A stretch of DNA of 64,000 nt from assembly GCA_030015575.1 (NCBI GenBank), contig JASDDO010000016.1, forward strand, positions 107,217,241-107,281,240, given 5' to 3'. A program made the translations under genes and the position numbers. The DNA comes from Agapanthus africanus. Lineage: Eukaryota; Streptophyta; Magnoliopsida; Asparagales; Amaryllidaceae. The notes under the pieces are model-generated. The model was not told the origin of the DNA. It did no database searches and worked only from the letters and a program-made list of their open reading frames with translations. Positions 55,071 to 64,000 of this stretch are shown here, piece after piece (position 1 is the first letter of the stretch; each line of letters opens with the position of its first letter).

Positions 55071-56054
55071 CCTACATCCTGGAAAGCATACCACGTGCGG
55101 AAAATAGTAAAGCGGATGCATTAGCCAAGCTCGCTAAAGAACTGACCGACGAAAACCTCGATGACGTAAGAATCACTGTGCAAAGACGATGGATTCTCGC
55201 GCCAACAGAAATATCTCCAGAATCGTCTGAAGGAAATAAAGTGACCAAACAAGCAGCCTGCCAAATAGAAGACGAAGAAAGGGTCAAGGACTGGAAGGAA
55301 GTCTTCATAGACTACTTCAAATCCCATCGGACATCCGAAGACACGTCGTCATGACATCAACTCATGAAGCGAGCCCTATCTTTTGCCTTCGTCAATGATA
55401 CTTTATATAAGAGATCGTTCGACAGTTTGTGGCTAAGGTGCCTGGGATCGGAAGAAGCAAGGAGAGTCGTCCAAAAGACTCATGACGGACTCTGCGGTTC
55501 TCATCAAGCTGGGCCAAAGATGAAGCTGAAAATCAAAAGAATGGGTTACTATTAGCCCACGATGATTCAGGACTGCCTCGAATATGCGAAGCAGTGTCAC
55601 TCGTGCCAAATTCATGGGGACTTCATCCTCCAGCATCCGAATCCGCTACACCCAACATTGGCTAGCTGGCCGTTCGAAATGTGGGGAAGCGATATAATCG
55701 GGCCTATCGAACCAGCATCGTCCAAGGGACATCAGTTCATATTGGCAACAACCGATTACTTCTCTAAGTGGGCAGAGGCAGTACCGCTAAGGGAGGTGAA
55801 GAAGGAGAACATTCTCCATTTCTTCAGAACTCACGTCATTTATCGGTTCGGCACTCCGCGACGGATTATCACCGATAACGGGCCAGCCTACAGAAGCCAT
55901 AAAATCAGTCGCTTTGCACAGCAGCATAAAATAGATTGGAGATACTCTTCGGTCTATAATCCCCGAGCTAACGGTCTAGCTGAGCCTTTCAACAAGACCT
56001 TGACGAAAATCATAAAGAAAACAGTGTCCAGAAATAAAAAGGACTGGCACGAGA
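55071..56054 (+). pseudogene. int: Tat-D integrase, up to S2 insertion
   Basis: Linker, HHCC finger (GLCGSHQAG...CHSCQIHG) and core with the first Asp in WGSDIIGPIE, TTDYFSKWAEAVP, the second Asp in TDNGPAYRSHK and the Glu in NGLAEPFNKT. Stops: TGA near 55352 and TAG near 55553 (Trp in Tat-A). From 55562 to 56054 it is open. Solo LTR S2 cuts the gene after K-D-W-H. Confidence 0.87.
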
Positions 56055-58267
56055 TGTAGGGTTCCTAGGCACTCTCAAGAGGTCTCACAAGGCATCAACC
56101 ATGCCAATTTCAAAAATACGGTGCCGAGAAACCCTAGACTAGATCGTTGGCTAGAAGTTTAGGCGATAAAATGAAACTAGTTTACAACTAAACTAAAAGA
56201 ACGGATATACAACCTTTGTAGATCCGGTCCTCCACCTCCATAGCTCCGCAATGAAGTCTCCTCGCTGTCCAAGTCGAACCCCGGGCTCTAGCGTCGGCTT
56301 CATCGGAGAATGGACGGGCTAGGTCATCGACGACGATGCCGAAGATGATCTACGTCGAGGCATCACTAGATCAAGCTCTCACTTCACCAAGTCATGAAAC
56401 TTGTGAAGAAAACACACTCTACTACTTGGCAAGAGGTAGAGGATGAAGAAATAGGAAGTGGGTTCACTTTAGAATTGGATTTCTCACTCTTTTTCATCAA
56501 TCACCATTGATGAAGTGAAGCTTTCTTCATTGAAGAAGATGAAGAAGAAGAAGAAAGAATATTATCATCAATTTTTTGATAAAGGGAAATAATATGAATA
56601 CTTATCATAATACAACCATGGTCAAGTGTAGAGATTAAACTAGGGTTAGGTGAATAGTTAGGTTAGGCATGAAACAAAAATGGTGGACTTTTTCAAAGCT
56701 TCAAGAAGCTTCAATGTAAAACAAAGCAAGCCACCATTTATTTTCTTTTGCCAAAATTAAACAAATAAATAAATAAATGAATAAGTAAATGAAATCAAAA
56801 CCCTAACCATTACATAACCATGGTTTAATCTTTACACTTGCTCAAGTTAGCTTGTATCATCAAACATGATACAAACAAATGCACACAAAAATATATCACA
56901 TATATAATGTGCACACCAAGTGAGAAAATCCTTTTAAAAGTGAACCGATACTAGTTAATGCAAAGTAATATATCAAATATATAATTATGCATTAAATCAT
57001 TAAATCAACACTTGATTTAACGATCCGGTCATATCGTATATAACCGACTAGTATCCAATGTATCGGCTTATCGAATCAACCCTCGATTCGATAACTAGGT
57101 TACATCGCATATAACCATTCGATACATTTATCGCGAGAATGGAATACGGTATCACATACACGCATTATTCTCGGTCCCGCACATATCTCATATGCGCTCC
57201 TATTTCGTTTCGCTTGAGCCAGGAAACCTCTGTGTAGGACTCTAAAGACTCGTCAATACGCCGGCAGCAGATGATGATCATATCAAGCACCCACAAGCCG
57301 CAAGCGGTCTGCTAAACGTAACGGCCACCCGGGTATTGAGCGATCAGAAGATCGACGAGCAAGCCCGCTCACACTCCAGTGAATCCAACCAGTAACACTA
57401 CCGTACAGTCCGGTCTGTTCGTCTGATATGTCGCATATCTTGCCTAGGGGTGGTAAACGTCAGACCCCAATAGCTCGATAAGTCGTGTCGATATGAGGCT
57501 TATAACGGGTCGAGAAACTACTGGTAACACTTACCAGCAAATCTCTGATCAGCCCTGGCCAGGGACTTCCTGTTATAGCCAATCGAACACAGTGCAACAT
57601 CAACTCCCTATACCGGGAGAGACGAATCCCCTCCTATCGCTCATTGCCTCCATGTGATTCGGGACTGTACCCAAAAGCCACCGTTTTGCACGCCCTCTTG
57701 GACGTGGTAAGGTGGAAATCAAAGCACAGTGGGAACCACACAAGACTCTATGACGATCTCGGGTCAACAGACTACTCTGTACCAGTGTCACCAGAGAACT
57801 GCCATCTGACGTAAGGTATAATACCATCTGGGAGTTCTCGGCGAGTCCGTCCAGTATACCCAGTCTCCACTGAGCACCCGTATATCATCTCTGATGTCAA
57901 ACACCAATGGATATGGGATCATCCATCGCCCATCTGTATGGGTCGAGAAGGTATACGCTAGTCTACTCTGGTATATCGATGCCCCGTCTCGATACACCCA
58001 CGACTAGGGACCTTGAAGGATGTACTTATGGACTACCATGTCCCCACTAGTATGATCCGCATCATAGTCCAGGTAGTCAAGTACACATCCTAAGGGCTTT
58101 ACCAACATGTAACAGAGAGACAATCAGTATACACGTTAAGGTAAAGAGCAACCAGATAGCATACTATCATGTCGAGCAAGAAAGTCCTCCCTATATATGT
58201 CCCAGCATCCACTACAATATACATCCAATGTACAGTAATGGCCGCTAGGGCATACATATAACTAACA
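56055..58267 (-). mobile_element. Solo copia LTR S2
   Basis: 2213 bp, same family and orientation as S1 (33989-36198), with the 5-bp duplication CGAGA at 56050-56054 and 58268-58272. It begins TGTAGGGTTCCTAGGCACTC and ends CTAACA. Removing it with one target repeat restores collinearity with Tat-A integrase at gagactgca. No internal sequence. Confidence 0.92.
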
Positions 58268-58272
58268 CGAGA

Positions 58273-58760
58273 GACTGCATGAAGCTCTCTGGGCGTATCG
58301 AACCACGTTCAAAATGGCCACGAATACAACACCATTCGAGTTGGTATTCAGCACGGAGGCGGTATTTCCCTTGGAGGTGGAATTACCCTCATTATGAGTG
58401 GCAGTTCGATACGAGCTGACGGATGAAGAAAATGCCCATTTTTGGCTTGAGGAGCTCGATGCCATCGATGAAACTCATCTCATGGCGCAGCAAAACCTGG
58501 AAGTTTACAAAGCAAGGATGACGTGCTTATATAAAAGACTAACCAGGTAGAGAACATCTCGCCAAGGCGAACTCGTGCTAGTCGTAAAAAGACCTATGAT
58601 CCCTAACCGTGCAAAGCGGGGGAAATTCGAGCCGAACTATGAGGGTCCGTACATCATAGACAAGGTTTACCAAGGTAGGGCCTACTTGCACATGGATATG
58701 CATGGCGAAAGACCCTTCCCGCCAATAAACGGCCGGTCCCGTAAGAAATACTACGCTTGA
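58273..58760 (+). pseudogene. int: Tat-D integrase C-terminus (GPY/F)
   Basis: Continues with LHEALWAYRTTFK and NTTPFELVFSTEAV, then TGA near 58396 and TAG near 58548, then an open end with LVLVVKRPMIPNRAKRGKFE and the EGPYIIDKVYQG GPY/F box, ending K-K-Y-Y-A, TGA 58758-58760, as in Tat-A. Confidence 0.85.
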
Positions 58761-60585
58761 CAAGTCATGGCTCAGGTTAATGATAGATGACGACGCTCGT
58801 GTCCGCTCACTGTCTTCCTGAGTCCAAACTCTATAAGTAGTATCGGGCAAAACTTCTCCCTAAAGCTGGCAATGGACCGAGATGTCCCTAAACCAACAAT
58901 GGACTGAGATGCCCCTAAACTAATAATGGACCGAGATGTCCCTAAACTAACAATGGACCGAGATGTCCTTAAACTAAATACGTCGCCTCAAACACGGCGA
59001 TAGTGGAATTCAAGTCCACAAGCCCCAGCGGCGAGGACTGTAACTCAAGTCTCGTTGGCTGTACAGCTGCCCCGGTAACGATGTCCTCTAAAAAAAAGGT
59101 ACGTCCACAAGCGAAATGGGCACGGATGAAAACCCGAAAAAGGCGCCGTGAATAAAAACAGCAGGGCTACCGGCGAGTTTGTGAAAACTCGAAAATGCGC
59201 AATCTCGCTAAAATAAAGACACCTGCAAGGTTCTCTCGACCTTGTGAGGAGAAAACACCTGCGTGAGATCCTTACGACTCACAAGGGAGCAACACACTTA
59301 GGGATCCTCACGATTCCTAAGGAGAAATTACACTTACGAGATCCTCATGACTCGTAAGGAGAATTCCTCCCTATGAGACCCTCACGGCTCATAGGATTCA
59401 AAAGCCTTAAGATACAGGGACCTAAACCTGTTCTTAAGCCATCACACTCCCCAAGTTGCCCTACAGGCGGTACAATGCTAGCCCCTGTATACAATCTATG
59501 GGCAAAAATAAACGTTTCCCCCACCAGGTTCCACCAATCACGAGGAATGTCCTCATATGGTGATGGTGAACGACACTTGTAAGTCCTATCGACTTATAAG
59601 GAGAAAATACTCTTATAAGATCCTTACGACTTATAAGAGAACATACACTTGGGATCCCCACGATTCCTAAGGAGAAAACACACCTGCGGGATCCTCACGA
59701 CTCGTAGGAAGAAAATACCTTTATAAGACCCTTACGGCTCATAAAGTCAAAAAGCCTTAGTCAACAGGATCCTAAACATGTTTGCTAAGCCACCTTTGTT
59801 CAGATCGACAAAGGCAAATGATGATTCGCTCCTGCCAATATCCCAGTTATAGCGATACGGATGCCTAAATCGGTATCAAATTCCAAGTCCTTTCACGGCA
59901 AATGATGATTCGCTCTTGGCAATATTCCAGACGAAGCGATGCTGATGCTAAAATTGGTATCAGATCTCGAGTTCCATACTTGCAACAAAAATCAGCGAGC
60001 AAAAAATGCAAATGAAATAGCCGAAATATTTGGGCAACTCGCAATAAAAAGCAGCGAGTAAAAAAGAAAAAATAGCCGAAATGATTGGGCACCGCGATAA
60101 AAAGCCGAAATGATTGGGCAATCGCGACTTTCGCGATATAAAAGCTGAAATGATAAAGCATCGCGGAAAGAAATAAAAAAAATGATGAAACTTATGCCCG
60201 GAGGGTGAGTCCACATCCACCCCTGTATACAATCTATAGGCACAAACGAAAAGGGAACCACATTTTCCCACTGGACTCTGTCAAAAGGGAGAGTCAAATC
60301 TTGACGGTACATCTACAGCCTATAGATCACCATGGCGTCTTCTCACTCTAGCAGGATGCAGACGCAACGTCAACAATCGACCCCAGGGTTAAAACAATGG
60401 AGCCATGGAAAAGTCTCTAGTTCCAAGACTCGACGGTTCACAGACAACCTAGAGACAACCTCGACATTTGTCGCAATATAGCAGACAAAATGTCAACAAA
60501 CGAAGCGAAGGAAGATCGCTTCAGGGTCTCGACGGCAACATCTACAGCCTAGAGATCACCATGGTGTTCCTTCTCACACCAGTAG
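58761..60585. repeat. Repeat-rich 3' region of Tat-D
   Basis: No gene. Four tandem units of about 27 bp with ggaccgagatgtccctaaac (58868-58975), one copy of the cggatgaaaacccg segment (59093-59215), cctcacgactcgtaagg-type units (59215-59760) and gccgaaatgattgggca units (60010-60160), in the same order as Tat-A 31260-32580. The roughly 263-bp array of Tat-A is not present before copia-C cuts in. Confidence 0.8.
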
Positions 60586-62687
60586 TGTTGGATATAGTGC
60601 CCTAAGAGTCAATTATTGGATCGCAGGCACGTGATTGCAATGATTGAGGGAGGACCTATACCGGTAGGACAGTCTTACTTGAGAGGTTTGTATACTATCT
60701 GGTTTGTCTTTATCATCGTGTACATGCTTTAGGTGACATTGTAGTTCACTATTACACGTTGATAGAGAATAGTATGCTACCATGGTTTATCTTTATCATC
60801 GTGTACTGCTTTAGGTGACCTTACAGCTTACTATTGCACGTTGTTAGAGCCCATAGGATTCTTGCTTGACTATCAGCAGTATGATGGCGATCATATATGT
60901 GAGAGTTGGGTGGTCTATAAGCACATCCTTAAATTGGTCCCTAGTTGTGGGAGTTTCGAGACTGGGCATCGATACTCCATTAGTAGACTAGTGTATACAG
61001 TCGAGACCCCGACGAGGGGCGATGGCCGGTCTCACAAGCCATTGGTGTCAGTTGGATCACCTAAGATGTATACAGGTGCTCATTGGGTTATGAGTACACC
61101 GGACAGGACTCGCCGGGAACATGCTAGTTGGTATTATACCTGACGTCAGTTAGCAGTTCCCTGGTGACATGTATACAGGTTAGTTCATCGACCTGAGATC
61201 GTCATTTATCTCGTGTGAGTTCCCACCGTGCTTTGATTACTACGCTACCATGGCTCAAAAGAGTCGTGCAAACAGGTTTTAGTTGGGTACAGTCCCGAGC
61301 CACATGGAGGTAGTGAATGGATCGGCAGGGGTTCGTCTCTCCCGGTATTGGGGGTAAGATCGCGCTGTGTCTAGGAAAGCCATTACACGAAGTCCTTGGC
61401 CAAGGCAGGAGATTTACTGGTAGGTATTCCAGTAGTATCTCAGGGTGTTTTGGGCTACACTCCGACACGAATTGTACCGCTTTTGGGGGTCTGACTTTTA
61501 CCAATCCCCTAGGCCCGCCATGCGATGCTCATAGATGAATGGACCGGACTGTACGGATATTGTCACTGACAGGCTCAGTAGGGTGTCAGGATGAGTTCGC
61601 TCATCGACCTCCCTTTTGGTCAATACCTGGTAGCCCGTTACGTACGGCTAGTACCTCTGACGCGCTAGTGGTTAAATCCACAGCCAAAGTATTGACGAGT
61701 TTTTAGAGTCCCCCACAGACAGTTTCTCAAGTTTCGGGCGAAACGTTGTAGATGCCGTATGATATATGGTAGGGTTCGATCATATACGTGCGGTATTGCA
61801 CGGATCATGATCGGACGGATCATACTAGTGGGCTTTGGTTTAAGCCGGATCCTAGTATTAGATTTGTTGGATTACTTTAGTCTCATCGCATTTGCATTCA
61901 GTCGGAATGCGGGTGCAGCTATGTATATACAGGTGAGGGGTATTCTTGTGATCCGTCACGAGTTTACTTTAGATGTTGCCATATCTTTTTATTGTTGCAA
62001 ACATTTGGATTAATGTTTGTATATGGTAATTATGAGCTAGATATCGTGATTTGGAGCATTTATTGTGACACATGCACAAGTGGTGACTCATGGTCTCTTT
62101 TCTTGTGCATGTGTCACATTATTTGATAGATTTGTGATGATATGATAAGAAGAGAGAGGGGGGATGCCATAGGTGTGAGCTTTGTCCTGTATTATTTTCA
62201 TCTCATACTCTCTCTTTTTATCATAGCAATCACAAAAGGAAAAAGAAAGCTTCTTCTTCCTCCTCCTCTAGCTCAGAATCTCCATTAATGGCAACACCTC
62301 TAACCTCCATCCAAATCAATGGATGCAAGAGACAAAGTGATCACAATCATTCTCTACAACACCTTGGACATGTCGGCTAGCACATTTCGTGCCCGAGTTG
62401 CTTCGGACGAAGCGGGAGCCCATAAAAAGGCTCGTAGATGTGGTGCCCTTTCCGACGAGGAGATCGAGACCGGAGTTGCCGCGAGGAGCTTGGGATGGTG
62501 GCCAAAGACCGAAGGACACGGATCGATCGGTATAGCTTTCCAACCCTCTCTCTAGATAGCTAGTTGTAGGTTAATGGTTCGATCCGGGTTTTAAGCATAC
62601 GATAGCGTCGGTTTCTAGTTTTGAAAAAGTTTTCGTTTCCACATTTTGGCTTCGGAAAGACGGCCGGGGCGCTACCATAGACTTACA
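60586..62687 (+). repeat. 5' LTR of copia-C
   Basis: 2102 bp from TGTTGGATATAG to acttaca. Similar to the copia-B LTR along its length. A local partial duplication occurs near its start (ggtttgtctttatcatcgtg at about 60697 and a variant at about 60783). Around 62210-62270 a pyrimidine/GA-rich stretch is seen. No clear TATA box. Confidence 0.9.
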
Positions 62688-62700
62688 TGGTATCAGAGCC
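62688..62700 (+). other. Primer-binding site of copia-C (initiator Met tRNA)
   Basis: tggtatcagagcc directly after the LTR end; complementary to initiator-Met tRNA. Confidence 0.93.
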
Positions 62701-64000
62701 ACGCTATTAACCTTTACGATCTTGCTCTAATGTATTTAAAACATCGATCGAACGAATTTTCTAAAAACTGCATTTCCAAGTCATCAGTTTCTGTCGAATT
62801 TTTCCTGTGGTCAAAAAATTATTTAGTGTGCTGCAGAAAAACAGCCAGGGTTTTTTAAGAGTTCTGCAAAAATTTGGTTCCATGATATCACTGTTGCACG
62901 GCGGAACTACGGCCGTACCCCTGTTTTGGCCGCGGTTCCACCGCCGTACTGTAGCAACACAACACCAAAATTTCTGCAGTGCTCTCTTTCTTGGAAATGG
63001 GGTTTCTGGTATTTTTTGTTTGGGCCCAGATTTGTCTGAGTACTGGGTATTGTGCTTGGGGCCCACTTCAGGAAATTTTATCGATCGAAAATTTTAAACA
63101 TGTTAGTTCACAGTATTTACATTATATCTGCGACCGTGAATGTCATTTGATCGGTAAATCCTGTCTATTGCTATAGCTCTTTTAGACGGATTTGCGAACG
63201 TGACATTCTCGTTGATGTTCTGTGTTGTGCTGTGATGTTGTGGATTTGTCGTGGTGGATAGCCTGGATGCAATGGTAGTACAGTTTGGTTGTATTTGTAC
63301 ATTTGATATTGCGGGGCGAGCGTCCGACATGTGGACTGCCGTCACTGCCTATTTGTATATTATTCTTTTGGGGCACGACCGGGCTGACGTCAATGTACCC
63401 GTTGTATATTTTACTTTTTGTAGTAGGATTACCCCGCGGTGGGGTGCACGGATAGCCGGGTTCTAGAGGGAAACAGGCCCGCATCTCATGGCTTTGAGAC
63501 GGAGGGGGCTTTACTCTAGAATTGGCGGGCTATTCGCCGCACTTGTATGGGGTACATGTTGACCCAAGGAGGGGTGCTCAAGTTACCGGATTCCGTGAAG
63601 TGCTGGGTGGTCCATTCACGTTGTTGAAGGGGGCTGCCTCGCTTCAGGTTTTGGCGGGTAACTTGCCGCGCCCGTAGGGGTCTAAGATTTCATTGCACAG
63701 GCTATCCACACGACCAGGGGAACGTCGGGTTTCAGTAGCGGCTCTATGAAAGCCGGGGATCCCAGATTATCTGTATTGTTCTTTGATGCTTATTACATTT
63801 CTGTGATGTTGCATTTTATCACGCCTGGAGCGATTATTATATATTGATATATATACTAGTAGATGTTGTATATGTTTTGCATCCGCGCTAGTCCAGTCCC
63901 CGCTCTGTCGTTAGTTAAGTAACCTAACAGGTGATGACGGGACCCAGTGGCGAATGCGGATGGCATATACGTACATCATATTTTCGTTCTTTTGTGGTGT
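62701..64000 (+). other. Non-coding leader of copia-C
   Basis: No gene. Symmetric GC-rich segments at about 62890-62950 (ggcggaactacggccg, gccgcggttccaccgccg) could fold. Shares with copia-B the gtgacattc, gcggggcgagcgtccgac and accccgcggtgg blocks and the 31-nt conserved block at 63898-63928. Confidence 0.8.

Larger units (their letters stand above)
52787..60585 (+). mobile_element. Decayed Tat-lineage gypsy element (Tat-D), internal part
   Basis: Collinear with Tat-A 27460-32800: knuckle module, RT, RNase H, aRNH, integrase and the repeat-rich 3' region. It is broken on the left by copia-B, in the integrase by solo LTR S2, and on the right by copia-C; its LTRs are not in the window. It has more stop codons and frameshifts than Tat-A, in keeping with being the oldest layer. 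Confidence 0.85.
60586..64000 (+). mobile_element. Ty1/copia retrotransposon C, 5' part
   Basis: Complete 5' LTR, primer site and about 1.3 kb of leader; cut by the window end before gag. Left flank agtag (60581-60585) is the probable target repeat. Same family as copia-B. Confidence 0.88.

Noticed and set aside
62319-62555. 78-codon frame in the copia-C LTR as a small gene
   Set aside because: Located in LTR sequence that is also present, broken, in copia-B; no conserved protein recognised.

Overview
The window is a purely repetitive block of a flowering-plant nuclear genome: LTR retrotransposons nested inside one another, with no host gene seen. Evidence for a plant: Ty3/gypsy polyproteins with a second, archaeal-type RNase H (the Tat lineage, a plant lineage), Ty1/copia elements with TGGTATCAGAGC primer sites complementary to initiator-Met tRNA, spliceosomal introns, and a plant mobile domain (PMD) protein. 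The species cannot be named from the sequence.

Layout. (1) Tat-A, 1-45031, + strand: partial 5' LTR (1-1627), ORF1, gag, protease, [insertion of element E], RT, RNase H, archaeal-type RNase H, integrase (to 31165), a long repeat-rich 3' region with a solo copia LTR (33989-36198), a 4.75-kb intron-containing ANTISENSE gene for a PMD protein (41486 down to 36735), and the 3' LTR (about 41.6 kb to 45031). (2) Element E, 6157-26260, - strand, flanked by the 5-bp duplication TGGGA: 4377-bp LTRs around a 4.1-kb internal domain without coding capacity, like a LARD. (3) Copia-F, 6980-15611, + strand, inside the left LTR of E: a nearly intact gag-pol with one stop codon and a truncated 3' LTR. (4) Copia-B, 45032-52786: a decayed copia whose 5' LTR was the target of Tat-A. 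(5) Tat-D, 52787-60585: a decayed relative of Tat-A, entered by copia-B and by a solo copia LTR (56055-58267), and ended by copia-C. (6) Copia-C, 60586 to the window end: complete 5' LTR, primer site and part of the leader.

Order of events: Tat-D is oldest; copia-B inserted into it, Tat-A into copia-B, E into Tat-A, copia-F into E (five levels). Counted by eye, the LTRs differ by about 3% for Tat-A and about 1.2% for E, which fits this order; copia-F does not (about 3.4% over 385 bp).

How the parts work together. Tat-A carries the usual sense genes for copying and integration. On the opposite strand it carries a complete-looking gene: a TATA box inside the 3' LTR, a probable leader intron, eight coding exons separated by seven short GT-AG introns that are all phase 1, and an AATAAA signal. 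Sense and antisense TATA boxes face away from each other across an array of CACGTG (G-box/ABRE-like) sites, so the LTR looks like a divergent promoter. This copy of the antisense gene has four stop codons and one frameshift, so it is a pseudogene here, but its architecture is clear.
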